Assembly (NCBI GenBank): GCA_943328795.2
Contig: CALQBK020000018.1
Coordinates: 1-46,297 of the forward strand
Direction: 5' to 3'
Length of the DNA: 46,297 bases
From: Bifidobacterium breve
GTDB lineage: Bacteria; Myxococcota_A; UBA796; SXON01
The stretch's first letter is position 1. Every line of letters starts with the position of its first letter. Both the position numbers and the translations under genes were made by a program. Positions 1 through 8,766 of the stretch are shown here, piece after piece. The notes under the pieces are model-generated. The model did not search any database. It had not been told where the DNA came from and was given only the letters and a program-made list of their open reading frames with translations.

Positions 1-50
1 GAATCCGGTCTTGGCCAGGGCGCTGCAGTGCCGAGCCGACGGGACCGGGC

Positions 51-56
51 TACTTT
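51..56 (+). promoter_or_regulatory. Candidate leaderless -10 box TACTTT
   Basis: TACTTT lies 7 bases before the GTG at 64. The same TAnnnT hexamer at 6-7 bases precedes several other starts in the window, and it favours GTG 64 over the upstream in-frame GTG at 28. No convincing -35 is seen. Confidence 0.35.
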
Positions 57-63
57 CTCCCTC

Positions 64-714
64 GTGATCCGCTCTACGCTCGCCAGTGTCGCCCGTGGCT
101 TCCTCCGCCAAGTCAGCAACCGTGTTGGGAAGGACGGGCTCTTCGAGCAGCCCGGGGAGCGGCCACCCTCCGCTCCTCTCCCCAGCACGCGCTCACGCGC
201 CGCCCCGCCCGCCGCCCCGGCAAAGGCGCGGAAGGCAGGGGCGAAGCCCGTCACCAGCGCGCGACCGACCGAAGGCTGCACGGTCGTGGACCTCGCAGGC
301 CTCGGCGCCGCGCTCGCCCCAGCGGGAAAGCCGCTGATCGTGAACCACTGGGCGACGTGGTGTGACCCGTGCGTGGACGAGCTGCCTCGGCTCGTCCGGG
401 CGGCGGCGGGGCTCGGCAACACCGCCGAGTTCATCGGCGTCAGCTGGGACCTCTTCGACCACCCGGGGGTGCCGAGCAAGGTCGCAGCGAAGGTCGCGTC
501 GTTCGCCAGCTCCAGCGGTGTTGGGTTCGCTTCGGTGCTGTTCACCGGGCAGCCCGAGGAGCTGTTCCGGGCCTGCGGGCTCGACGTGCACCTCGTCCCC
601 CAGACCATCGTGTTCGCCCCGGACGGCTCGGTCGCCTGGCACAAGAAAGGGATGCTCACTGATGACGACGTGTTCCCGCTGATCGCAGCTGCCAAGGGCG
701 CGAGCGTCGGATGA
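64..714 (+). CDS. TlpA/ResA-like thioredoxin-fold protein
   Basis: Predicted thiol-disulfide oxidoreductase of the TlpA/ResA type, 216 residues from GTG 64. The N-terminal third is Arg/Ala/Pro-rich linker-like sequence without a clear signal peptide or membrane anchor. The thioredoxin fold follows, with the redox motif WATWCDPC (CxxC) near residues 97-104, a central strand EFIGVSWD and a late VPQTIVFAPDG segment that supplies the cis-Pro before a strand and the usual 'PDG' turn. These are typical of the family, which reduces or reoxidises partner proteins, often in the periplasm. Here the missing export signal leaves the location open; an upstream start at GTG 28 does not add one. The stop overlaps the next start (ATGA), so the gene is co-translated with the 5'-nucleotidase lipoprotein. 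Fold is confident, substrate unknown. Confidence 0.8.
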   Translation: MIRSTLASVARGFLRQVSNRVGKDGLFEQPGERPPSAPLPSTRSRAAPPAAPAKARKAGAKPVTSARPTEGCTVVDLAGLGAALAPAGKPLIVNHWATWCDPCVDELPRLVRAAAGLGNTAEFIGVSWDLFDHPGVPSKVAAKVASFASSSGVGFASVLFTGQPEELFRACGLDVHLVPQTIVFAPDGSVAWHKKGMLTDDDVFPLIAAAKGASVG

Positions 715-2228
715 TCGCGCTGCTCGCGCTGCTCGGATGCGCGCCCAAGCCCGCGTCCGTACCCGCCCCTGGTGGCCCACACGCGCTCACCATCCTGCAC
801 ACCAACGACATCCACGGTCACTTCGAGCCGGAGACCGCCGAGTGGCTCGAAGGTCGGCCCGCCATCGGCGGGTTCGTGCGCCTCGAGCAAGAGGTCCGGG
901 CGCTCCGCGAAGCCCGCGGCAAGCAGAACACGCTCACGCTCGACGGCGGCGACCAGCTCACGGGCACCCCGATCACCGAGATCAACGAGGCCGGCAGCCT
1001 CGGCGGGGCGATGCACGCGCTGTTCGACGGCGTTGGCTACGACGGCTGGGCGGTGGGCAACCACGAGTTCGACAAGGGGCTGGACAACCTGTCCCACTAC
1101 ACCGAGAACCACCCCGTTCTCCCGCTCTCGTGCAACCTGCTCAACCTGTCGCGGACGCAGCCGCTGTTGCCCCAACAGGAGCTCTCCCACGTCTACAACA
1201 TCGCTGGGATGCGCGTCGGCGTGATCGGCGTCACGACGGACAAGCTCGCCGGGCTGATGAACAAGCGTGATTTCGCGCGGCTCACGCTGCTGCCGGAGGC
1301 CGAAGGCGTCCAGGCCGAGGTGAACCGCCTGGACCCCGCGACCGACTTGGTCGTCGTGCTGTCGCACATCGGGGTCGAGGCCGACCAAGAGCTCGCCAGC
1401 AAGGTGTCTGGGATCGACCTCATCGTCGGCGCTCACTCCCACACTCGGCTCACCAACGCCCTGCACATCGGCGACACCTGGATCGTCCAAGCCGGCAGCT
1501 ACAACCGCTCCCTGGGCGTCGTGGACCTGGTCGAGCAGGACGACCACATCACCGAGTTCCACTACGAGCTGCGGGACCTGCTGCCCGACACGGCGACGGT
1601 GTCCCCCGCGCCCGGGATGCAAGAGCTCGTGGACTCGTACAAGAAGTCCATCGACCGGGTGTACGGTGAGACGGTGTCCAGCTCGAGCGCGCTGCTCGGC
1701 CGGTCCTACAACCACGAGAGCGCGCTCGGGCGCTGGATCACCGACGCGCTGCGGGCCCAGTCCGGGGCGGACGTCGCCCTCTACAACGGGAGCGGCCTCC
1801 GAGCGGACATCCCCGCTGGCCCGGTGACCCGCCTCACCCTCTTCCAGTGCTTCCCGTTCCAGAACCCCGTGATGCGGTTCCACCTGAGCGGCCAGGAGCT
1901 CCTCGGGATCATCCTGCAAAACCTCGCCGCGGACGCCGACGAGAAGCGGGGGTTTTTGTCGACTTCGGGCTTGACGTGGACCTGGCGACGCAACGCCGGG
2001 GCGCCCGAGGTGGTGACGTCCAGCGTCGGGGGAAAGCCCCTCGACCTCGCCGCGGACTACACCGTCGCGGCGTCCAGCTTCCTGGTCGAGCAGGCCCAGA
2101 AGTACCTGGGGGCAGAGCCACGCGACGTAGAGGCCACGGGCTTCACCGATCTCGACGCCGCGATCGCGTACGCGCAGAAGGGCCCCGTGAAGGACCCAGG
2201 CGACCAGCGCGGCGTACCCGCGAAGTAG
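711..2228 (+). CDS. 5'-nucleotidase/metallophosphoesterase lipoprotein (UshA family)
   Basis: Secreted nucleotide-hydrolysing metallophosphoesterase, 505 residues. A very short signal sequence ends in the lipobox LLGC (Cys10), so the mature enzyme should be a lipoprotein. The calcineurin-like domain has the metal-ligand motifs in order: LHTNDIHGHFEP (about 27-38), DGGDQLTG, VGNHEFDKG, VVVLSHIG and GAHSHTRL. The C-terminal 5'-nucleotidase domain follows, with YNGSGLRADIPAGPVT and FPFQNPVMRFHLSGQELL, the substrate-specificity half of UshA/CpdB-type enzymes. Length is usual for the family. Its start overlaps the upstream TlpA-like gene by four bases, suggesting a two-gene operon in which the thioredoxin-like protein might serve exported proteins; that link is inference. 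Substrate (5'-nucleotide, UDP-sugar or 2',3'-cyclic nucleotide) cannot be told from sequence alone. Confidence 0.9.
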   Translation: MIALLALLGCAPKPASVPAPGGPHALTILHTNDIHGHFEPETAEWLEGRPAIGGFVRLEQEVRALREARGKQNTLTLDGGDQLTGTPITEINEAGSLGGAMHALFDGVGYDGWAVGNHEFDKGLDNLSHYTENHPVLPLSCNLLNLSRTQPLLPQQELSHVYNIAGMRVGVIGVTTDKLAGLMNKRDFARLTLLPEAEGVQAEVNRLDPATDLVVVLSHIGVEADQELASKVSGIDLIVGAHSHTRLTNALHIGDTWIVQAGSYNRSLGVVDLVEQDDHITEFHYELRDLLPDTATVSPAPGMQELVDSYKKSIDRVYGETVSSSSALLGRSYNHESALGRWITDALRAQSGADVALYNGSGLRADIPAGPVTRLTLFQCFPFQNPVMRFHLSGQELLGIILQNLAADADEKRGFLSTSGLTWTWRRNAGAPEVVTSSVGGKPLDLAADYTVAASSFLVEQAQKYLGAEPRDVEATGFTDLDAAIAYAQKGPVKDPGDQRGVPAK

Positions 2229-2233
2229 GGCGA

Positions 2234-5200
2234 TCACCGGAAGTCCCGGCTCGACGCAGCGACCGGAGTGGCCAGCGCCAAGGGCTTGAAGTTCCACGCG
2301 ATGACGTTCAGCACGTCGCTCGCTTCCCCAGGCGCGCCGCTGCCCACGGTGCGCTCCAGCTTGCCGTACACCTCGACCAGCTGCGCCCCGCGGATCAACG
2401 CCCGCTGGCGGTCGTAGACCTTCGGCCACACGACGATGTTGCCGCTCCCCGTCTCGTCTTCGAGCGTCAAGAACACCACGCCGGACGCCGTAGCCGGGCG
2501 CTGCCGGTGGGACACGAGCCCCGCGACGCGCACGATCGTCGCCTGCGCGACCTCCTCCAGCCTGCCGAGCCGCGTGAACCCAGCTCGGTCGAGCCGCTCG
2601 CGGAGCAGCCCGACCGGGTGCTGGTGCAGCGACAGCCCCGTGGTCGCGAAGTCGTCGAGCACCTCGTCCGTCGGTGACGCCTCGGGCAGCGTGCACTCCT
2701 CGACGCGAGGCAACGCTGCGAAGAGCCCAGGCCACAGCCCTGCGACTGCCCAGGACGCGCTCCGGCGATCCTTCCCCGCGAGCAACGACCGGAGAGCATC
2801 CGCCCGGGCCAACGACGACAGCTCTCCCTCGCGTAAGTCGGCTCGCCGGACGAGGTCTGGCAGCGAGGCGAACGGCTGGTCCCGCCGCGCCATGGTGATC
2901 CGGATCGCGGCCTCCTCTCGGAAGCCCCGCACCAGGCGAAACCCGAGCCGAACCTCGGGCGCCTGGCCGACTGTGCCCTCGAGCGTGCAGTCCCAAGACG
3001 AGGTCGCGATGTCAATCTCGCGGACGGTCACTCCGTGCCGCTCGGCGTCTGCCACGAGCGAGCGCGGGGCGTAGAAGCCCATCGGCTGGCTGTTGATCAG
3101 CGCGGCCGTGAACGCCGCTGGGTAGTGGCACCGAAGCCACGACGAGATGTAGACGAGGTGGGCGAAGCTCGCCGCGTGGGACTCCGGGAACCCGTACTCG
3201 GCGAAGCCCTGAATCTGCTTGAAGATCTGCTCCGCGTACTCGGGCGTGATGCCGTTCTTGCGCATGCCCTCCATCAGGCGTTCGCCGATCTCGGTGAGCC
3301 CACCGCGCTTCCGCCACGCGCCCATCGCGCGCCGCAGCTGGTCGGCTTCTCCGGGGGTAAACCCGCCGACCGCGACGGCCATCGCCATCACCTGCTCCTG
3401 GAAGATGGGCACGCCCATCGTCCGCTCGAGGATCGGTCGAAGCCGCTCGTCTGCGTACGTGATGGGCTCCTCGCCCGAGCGACGGCGCAGGTACGGGTGC
3501 ACCATCCCGCCCTGGATCGGGCCCGGCCGGACGATCGCGGTCTCGACCACGAGATCGTAGAAGTTCTTCGGCCGCAGCCGGGGCAACATCGACTGCTGGG
3601 CCCGGCTCTCGATCTGGAACACGCCGATGGAGTCCGCGTGCCCGAGCATCGTGTAGACCGCGGAGTCCTCGGCCGGCACGTTCGTGAGATCGAGCACCCG
3701 GCCGTGCCAAGACTGGATCATCCGGAACGCCTTGCGGATGGCCGTGAGCATCCCGAGCGCGAGCAGGTCGACCTTGACGAAGCCAAGGTCATCCACGTCG
3801 TTCTTGTCCCACTGCAAGACCGTGCGTGCGTTCATCCGGGCGGGCTCGATCGGCGCCGTGTCAATCAGCGGGTCGTCCGAGATCACGAACCCCCCCACGT
3901 GGATCGAGGTGTGGCGGGGAAAACCCTGGATCTGCGTAGCGAGGTCCACCAAGTGACCCACCGCCGGGTCCCCCGGCTCAATCCCGGCCTCCTTCAACCT
4001 GTCTTGCCACTTGCTCGGCTTCTTGTCGGGCGCATCGGCGTTGTCGCGCGGTCGAGGCTTCGAGCCCGCCGGACCCGACACGGGGTCGAAGCTCCGCGGC
4101 GCGGGCTCCTGGGGCTCCGCGTCGTCCGGGCTCATGGACTCGAAGTGCCCGAGCGTCTTCGCCAACGCGTCGACCGCGTCGACCCCGAACCCGAGCGCCT
4201 TTCCTACGTCTCTCACGGCCATCTTGCCGCGCCACGCGATGACCTCGTTCACCATCGCCGCCCGGTCACGGCCGTACTTCTGGTAGATGTACTGCAGCAC
4301 CTCCTCGCGGCGCTCGTGCTCGAAGTCGATGTCGATGTCTGGCGGCTCGCCGCGCTCCTCCGAGATGAAACGCTCAAAAAGCAGGGCCTGCCGGGAAGGG
4401 TCGACCGGCGTGACGCCCAGGACGAAGCAGACGGCAGAGTTGGCGGCGCTGCCACGGCCCTGGCAGAGGATGTCGCGGCTGCGGGCGAACTGGACGACGT
4501 CGTGGACCGTGAGGAAGTACGACGCGAAATTCAATCGCTCGATGATGCCGAGCTCCCGCTCGACCTGCGTGCGCACCTCCGGCGGTGCCGCGCCACGGTA
4601 GCGCCGGTGCATCCCCCGCCGGGTGAGCTCCTCGAGCCACTGCTGGCCGGTGTAGCCCACCGGCACGACCTCGTGCGGGTACTGGTACTTCAGCTCATCG
4701 AGAGAAAATGAGCACCTGGACTGGATCTCCAGCGTGCGCTCGACCATCCCGGGCCAGCGGGCGAAGCGGTCCAACATCCGGCCCGGGTCCAACAGCACCC
4801 GCTCGGCGTTCGACTGGAGGTCCCGCCCGGCGTTCCCGAGGGTGCGCCCGAGCCGGATGCTCGTCAGCACGTCCTGCAAGCGGCTCCGCGACCGGTCGTG
4901 CATCAGCACGTCGTTCGTCGCAACGCAGGGCAGCGACCCTGCTGCCAGCCTCTCCACCCACCCCTCCTCATCCGTGTCCAGCCGCCGACTCACGGCCTGG
5001 TAGAGCCTGTCCCCGCACGCCTCCTGCAGCTTGCCAACCGCGTGCTCCGGCCACGCGCCTCGCAACATCACGATGAGCCCGTCGTTCCCGGAGACGAGCC
5101 GATCGAACGGGAGCTCGGACCACGCCTTGTCGGGCCGGTAGCCAAGGGGCTCTGGGTCGTCCGACGGGCGCGGGGCCTCGAAAAGCGAGGTGTCGTGCCC

Positions 5201-7117
5201 CTCGAAGCGCCCGGCCGTCAACAAGCGGCACAGGCTCGCCCAGCCCGCCCGCGACTGCACGAGCACAGCCGCCGACCGACGCTTCCCCCCCTCCTTCACC
5301 GTGAGCAGGCTCCCGTGCACCAACGGAAACCCCGCCTTTTTCGCCGAGCGGTGCGCCTGTACTGCGCCGTACAGCCCGTCCCTGTCCGTGAGCGCGAGCG
5401 CTGAGAGCCCGAGGTCTTTCGCCTTCTCCACCAGCTCGGCCGGGAACGACGCTCCCTCGCAGAACGAGAAGTTCGACCGGCACACCAGCTCGGCGTAGCC
5501 CCGCCGATTCCGACGCTCGGCGCTGACCAGGAGCGGGCTCCCGCCGGGGACCTGCGCACGCCCCCCGTCGAACCAGCCGTGCAAGAGCCACCTGTCCGAG
5601 TCCCCGTCTCGGAACACCCAGGCGAGGCGCCCGTCTTCGAGCGTACACACCCAGTAGTCGCGCGCGATCCCTCGGGGCATCCACCACTCCCCTTCGATCC
5701 GCTCGGGCCCAGCCGACACGCGGACGTTCACCCAGTCCCGGGCGCCATCCTGCAGCCCGCCGAGCGCCCGCGGGCGGCCGGACGGCGACACGATCACCCG
5801 CACCGGGAGCGGCTCGGGGAGCAGGAGCGAAGGACGGGGCCTCGCCCGGGACGCCCCCTCCCCGCCCGGCTCGTGCGCCGCGGCCGGATCCCGCTTCGCC
5901 GCTGGCAGCGGCGCCGGCGCGGCGTCGCCCTCGGGCACGGCCACCCAGGCAGCCTCCGGCCGGTGACGATCCGCGAGGCTCGCGTGCACGACGGCCTCCT
6001 TCCCCAGCGCGTCCTGCAAGCGAGCGACGAGGTCCGCCAGCGGCTCGGACTGCTCGCTCCGCTCGAACAGCCCCCCTTGGCCTGGACGATACGCGCACGT
6101 CTCCGCGACCTCGACCCCGAGCGCCACGACCATCGACTCCAGCCGCACACGCTCGAGCCGCAGCCGCAGCAGCTTGAAGACCCTGTCCGGGCTCCTGCCC
6201 GGCGTGCCCAGCCGCACGGGCACGACGAGCTCGCCGGCCTCGAGCCGCAGGCGCACGCGGAGCCGCGTGACGGCCTCTTCGCGCTCTTCGAGCGCCTCCG
6301 AGAGGTCGCGCAAGAGGCCGTGCAGCACGAACATCAGCGCGTCCAAGCTGTCGACGGGCTCGGGGAATTCGAGCTCGAAGCGGCGCTCCGGCGGCGCTGG
6401 CGGCAGCGGGGGAGCCAAGTCCTCGCGGTGCTCCTCGCCGCGCGCGAGCGCGTAGGCAGGCAGGATCACCCGGCCAAACCGGCCCGTGAGCGACGGCGCA
6501 GGCAGCGACCCGAGCGCGCCGAGCGTGCGGATCCCCGCGGACAAGAGAGACTCCATCACCGAAGGCGGCACCTCGGGCAGGTGCTCCTCCGGCCCAAACA
6601 GGCGCTCGTCGACGCGGGCGAGCACGCCGAGCGGCAACGGCGCCACGGCGAGCCTCAGGTCCTCGTTGCGGAGCACCCTGTCGCGCGGGCTGTGTCGGGC
6701 GAGCAGCAGCGCGATCTCGCGCACCGGCGCCCAGGCGAGCCGCACCGCGTGCCCAAGCCCGACGATCGCCTCCCGCACGGGGCCGAGCAGGTCCGCCCGC
6801 CCCTGGACGAGCAGCCCCCCGGGCGGCGCCACCCGCACGTCCGGCGAGAACCGGTGCAAGCACGCCGCCAAGCCCTCCAGGTCGCGCGCCTCGGCGTCCT
6901 TCTCAAGCCGCTCCACGAGCAGCCCAGGACAGTGTCCCCGGGCCTCGGCGAGGGTCATCCCCTCGCGCACGTTCTGGGCCGCCGCGAGCGGCGTGACCGT
7001 CAACACGCGCTCGCCGCCGTGCGCGACGGCCACGAGCACAGCCGCGCTCTTCTCCGTGTCGACACCGCAGCGGTCGAGCCGGAACCGCGGGAGGTATGCA
7101 GCCAAGAAGCCCGTCAT
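2234..7117 (-). CDS. imuB-dnaE2: ImuB-DnaE2 fusion: error-prone translesion polymerase
   Basis: One uninterrupted 1627-residue frame holds two mutasome proteins that are normally separate. Residues about 1-510 are ImuB: a Y-family polymerase fold opening with YLPRFRLDR and lacking the catalytic acidic residues, a QGGLF beta-clamp motif at about 347-351, and the ImuB tail (RDYWVCTLEDGRLAWVFRDG) near 490. Residues about 535-1627 are DnaE2: PHP start with SNFSFCEGAS near 549 and ALALTDRDGLYG, polymerase motif PDIDIDFEHERRE near 926, the third acidic residue in KVDLLALG, GFPESHAASFA, an OB-fold tail and the DnaE2-type end SRDFR. Catalytic residues of the DnaE2 half look intact. ATG 7117 overlaps the imuA stop (ATGA), which fixes the start; a further 30 codons upstream are open but run into imuA. 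Family knowledge: ImuA, ImuB and DnaE2 carry out mutagenic lesion bypass, with ImuB linking polymerase and clamp. The physical fusion is discussed as a finding. Confidence 0.93.
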   Translation of the reverse strand: MTGFLAAYLPRFRLDRCGVDTEKSAAVLVAVAHGGERVLTVTPLAAAQNVREGMTLAEARGHCPGLLVERLEKDAEARDLEGLAACLHRFSPDVRVAPPGGLLVQGRADLLGPVREAIVGLGHAVRLAWAPVREIALLLARHSPRDRVLRNEDLRLAVAPLPLGVLARVDERLFGPEEHLPEVPPSVMESLLSAGIRTLGALGSLPAPSLTGRFGRVILPAYALARGEEHREDLAPPLPPAPPERRFELEFPEPVDSLDALMFVLHGLLRDLSEALEEREEAVTRLRVRLRLEAGELVVPVRLGTPGRSPDRVFKLLRLRLERVRLESMVVALGVEVAETCAYRPGQGGLFERSEQSEPLADLVARLQDALGKEAVVHASLADRHRPEAAWVAVPEGDAAPAPLPAAKRDPAAAHEPGGEGASRARPRPSLLLPEPLPVRVIVSPSGRPRALGGLQDGARDWVNVRVSAGPERIEGEWWMPRGIARDYWVCTLEDGRLAWVFRDGDSDRWLLHGWFDGGRAQVPGGSPLLVSAERRNRRGYAELVCRSNFSFCEGASFPAELVEKAKDLGLSALALTDRDGLYGAVQAHRSAKKAGFPLVHGSLLTVKEGGKRRSAAVLVQSRAGWASLCRLLTAGRFEGHDTSLFEAPRPSDDPEPLGYRPDKAWSELPFDRLVSGNDGLIVMLRGAWPEHAVGKLQEACGDRLYQAVSRRLDTDEEGWVERLAAGSLPCVATNDVLMHDRSRSRLQDVLTSIRLGRTLGNAGRDLQSNAERVLLDPGRMLDRFARWPGMVERTLEIQSRCSFSLDELKYQYPHEVVPVGYTGQQWLEELTRRGMHRRYRGAAPPEVRTQVERELGIIERLNFASYFLTVHDVVQFARSRDILCQGRGSAANSAVCFVLGVTPVDPSRQALLFERFISEERGEPPDIDIDFEHERREEVLQYIYQKYGRDRAAMVNEVIAWRGKMAVRDVGKALGFGVDAVDALAKTLGHFESMSPDDAEPQEPAPRSFDPVSGPAGSKPRPRDNADAPDKKPSKWQDRLKEAGIEPGDPAVGHLVDLATQIQGFPRHTSIHVGGFVISDDPLIDTAPIEPARMNARTVLQWDKNDVDDLGFVKVDLLALGMLTAIRKAFRMIQSWHGRVLDLTNVPAEDSAVYTMLGHADSIGVFQIESRAQQSMLPRLRPKNFYDLVVETAIVRPGPIQGGMVHPYLRRRSGEEPITYADERLRPILERTMGVPIFQEQVMAMAVAVGGFTPGEADQLRRAMGAWRKRGGLTEIGERLMEGMRKNGITPEYAEQIFKQIQGFAEYGFPESHAASFAHLVYISSWLRCHYPAAFTAALINSQPMGFYAPRSLVADAERHGVTVREIDIATSSWDCTLEGTVGQAPEVRLGFRLVRGFREEAAIRITMARRDQPFASLPDLVRRADLREGELSSLARADALRSLLAGKDRRSASWAVAGLWPGLFAALPRVEECTLPEASPTDEVLDDFATTGLSLHQHPVGLLRERLDRAGFTRLGRLEEVAQATIVRVAGLVSHRQRPATASGVVFLTLEDETGSGNIVVWPKVYDRQRALIRGAQLVEVYGKLERTVGSGAPGEASDVLNVIAWNFKPLALATPVAASSRDFR

Positions 7118-7791
7118 CCGCCCACCAACCTCACGCACCGCTCCCCGATCGCTCGGCCATCCCGGGCCCGGCTGCACTCGACCCGCAGGGTATCGGGATC
7201 CGCCCACCCCGCAGCCAACAAGCGCAGGCTCGCCGGCACGTCTGGATCCGCCCGCTCGGTGATCGCGATGACCGCTGTTCCCCCCGCCTCCGCAGCCTTG
7301 CCGAGCCGCATCCCCGCGCGGCCCGAGAGCGCGAGGTCGAGCAGCACGACGAGCTCCACCGCCCCGGCCCGGGCAGCCTGCTCAGCAGCCCACGCGGCCT
7401 GGGCTGGCGGGGGACGCAGCAAGAGCACGGACTCGCACAGCTCCGGCAGGGAAGGCGGGTGAAAGGACTGCGCCGGGTCGATGACGACGACACGTGCCCC
7501 CCGTCTCGCGAGCCGACGCATGAGCGGCAAGACGAGCGCCAGCCGCCCGCTCCCCGGCAGCCCTGCGACCTCGCTGATCGCGCCCAACGGCCAGCCGCCG
7601 AGCCACGCGTCGAGCGCCGGCGCCTCCATCCCGAGGTGCCCCGGCCGCGCGACCTGCGGGCGCACCATCCTGTCCCGCAGCGACTTCAGGACCAGGGCCT
7701 TGTCGGCCACCTGGCGTGCTACAAGCTGTCGTTTCGCGACGTGCGCATCCTCGACCTGGGCATGATCGAGCACGTAAGCGAGGGAGGACAT
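7114..7791 (-). CDS. imuA: ImuA, RecA-like mutasome protein
   Basis: RecA/SulA-like accessory protein of the ImuA-ImuB-DnaE2 mutasome, 225 residues. The order is an N-terminal helical region, LDAWLGGWPLGAISEVAG, then a degenerate P-loop GLPGSGR (no Lys-Ser/Thr as in true Walker A), RRLARRGARVVVIDPAQSF and a Walker B-like strand VELVVLLDLAL. This layout (LGGG-like strand, E(I/L)xG, weak P-loop, 'ViDP') matches ImuA rather than active RecA. Its TGA overlaps the ATG of the ImuB-DnaE2 gene, so the whole mutasome is a two-gene operon. Start ATG 7791 sits 6 bases from a TAAGCT -10 box with a good -35, implying a leaderless transcript. No known LexA box was seen upstream. Assignment rests on both sequence and position. 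Confidence 0.85.
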   Translation of the reverse strand: MSSLAYVLDHAQVEDAHVAKRQLVARQVADKALVLKSLRDRMVRPQVARPGHLGMEAPALDAWLGGWPLGAISEVAGLPGSGRLALVLPLMRRLARRGARVVVIDPAQSFHPPSLPELCESVLLLRPPPAQAAWAAEQAARAGAVELVVLLDLALSGRAGMRLGKAAEAGGTAVIAITERADPDVPASLRLLAAGWADPDTLRVECSRARDGRAIGERCVRLVGG

Positions 7792-7797
7792 GGGGGC

Positions 7798-7826
7798 AGC
7801 TTACGCTTCGGGTGTGCCGGTGACAA
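7798..7826 (-). promoter_or_regulatory. Probable imuA promoter (TTGTCA-N17-TAAGCT), leaderless
   Basis: Reading the minus strand, TTGTCA (7826-7821) is separated by 17 bases from TAAGCT (7803-7798), which is 6 bases from the imuA ATG. TTGTCA matches the sigma-70 -35 consensus at 5 of 6. A strikingly AT-rich stretch (about 7827-7855, with TTATAAATA and a T6 run) lies immediately upstream, where an UP element or activator site would be. I see no LexA palindrome of the GTTC-type or GAAC-type. Confidence 0.6.
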
Positions 7827-7961
7827 TACCAAAAAATGTCCTATTTATAAGTTTGGTGGTCAGGCCGAAGACGCCCCCTACAGCCTCGAAGGCCTACTCC
7901 GCTACTCTACAGTTCGGCTCGCTCACCCCGCACCACCTCCGCTACGCGATAGCGGATCGGC

Positions 7962-8558
7962 ATGTCCCACCCCCGCTACTCCACCCGCTTCGACGAAGCC
8001 GCGGGCTTCGCCATCGACGCATTCCGGACCAAGGCGCGAAAGGTGACCAACGTGCCGTACATCACCCACTTGTTCGCGGTGTGCGCGCTGGTGGGCGAGT
8101 ACGGGGGCGACGAGGAGCAGATGATCGCGGCGCTGCTGCACGACTGGCTCGAGGACGTAGACGGGGCCGAGATCGGGACGATCGAGCACAAGTTCGGACA
8201 CCGGGTTGCGCGCCTGGTCGAGGGGCTCTCGGACAGCACCGCACCGCTGCCGGGGAGCGAGAAGCCCCCTTGGCGCGACCGGAAGGAGCGCTACTTGAGC
8301 CACTTAGAGCACGCGCAGGGGGACCTGAAGCTCATCTCTTGCGCGGACAAGCTACACAATTGTCAGACCATCCGCTCGGATCATGCCCAGGTCGGCAACC
8401 GCGTGTACGAGCGGTTCACCGGGAAGCAGGACGGCACGCTCTGGTACTACCAGTCGGTGCACGCTGCGCTGGCGACGGGCTGGCACAGCCCGATCTTGGA
8501 CCGGCTGGGGCGCGAGGTGCGGGCCCTGGTCGAGGTATCGGGAGGCGCAGGTGGTTGA
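7962..8558 (+). CDS. HD-domain phosphohydrolase, SpoT/MESH1-like
   Basis: Small HD-superfamily metallohydrolase, 198 residues, almost entirely the hydrolase domain. Visible metal-binding residues: His in PYITHLFAV, the His-Asp pair in ALLHDWLED, and the distal Asp in ISCADKLHN. These three positions and the surrounding phrases correspond to the (p)ppGpp hydrolase domain of SpoT and to stand-alone MESH1-type enzymes. No synthetase, TGS or ACT domain follows. Known role of such enzymes: 3'-pyrophosphate removal from ppGpp/pppGpp, in some cases NADPH phosphatase; the actual substrate here is inference. ATG 7962 is preceded by GATAGCGG 6 bases upstream, a near match to the leaderless -10 seen elsewhere. 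The gene is divergent from imuA and overlaps the next gene. Confidence 0.75.
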   Translation: MSHPRYSTRFDEAAGFAIDAFRTKARKVTNVPYITHLFAVCALVGEYGGDEEQMIAALLHDWLEDVDGAEIGTIEHKFGHRVARLVEGLSDSTAPLPGSEKPPWRDRKERYLSHLEHAQGDLKLISCADKLHNCQTIRSDHAQVGNRVYERFTGKQDGTLWYYQSVHAALATGWHSPILDRLGREVRALVEVSGGAGG

Positions 8559-8766
8559 GGTCACGGGCTGTGAGACGGGGAGTAAGCGCTACGACGGCGT
8601 CGTCGCGCGCGTGATCGAGGCGGGGGCCAGCTGGTCCACGGCCGAGTGCTTCGACAAGTGTGAGCAGTGCGAGCGGGCGCTGCTCGCCAAGCTCGACGGC
8701 GCGCTGATGCGGTTCAAGTCGGTCGACGAGCTGACCGAGGCGATCGAGACGTTGGGGGGCGGGTGA
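8551..8766 (+). CDS. Small Cys-rich DUF1450-like protein
   Basis: A 71-residue protein with a CxxxC-type cluster: Cys7 then CFDKCEQCE near residues 34-42, followed by a conserved-looking ALLAKLDGALMRFKSVDELTEAI tail segment. The pattern (early Cys, central C-x3-C-x2-C, then a hydrophobic strand, 'S.DEL...I') matches DUF1450/YuzB-like proteins, a thioredoxin-like or ferredoxin-like small family of unknown function. GTG 8551 is chosen because GGGAGG lies about 6 bases upstream and it overlaps the end of the HD gene by 8 bases. Its stop overlaps the next start (GTGA). So three genes form a tightly coupled operon. Function unknown; metal or disulfide chemistry is possible. Confidence 0.6.
   Translation: MVEVTGCETGSKRYDGVVARVIEAGASWSTAECFDKCEQCERALLAKLDGALMRFKSVDELTEAIETLGGG

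Noticed and set aside
7792..7961. LexA-binding site upstream of imuA
   Set aside because: No palindrome of the known LexA classes was found; only a sigma-70-like promoter and AT-rich DNA.
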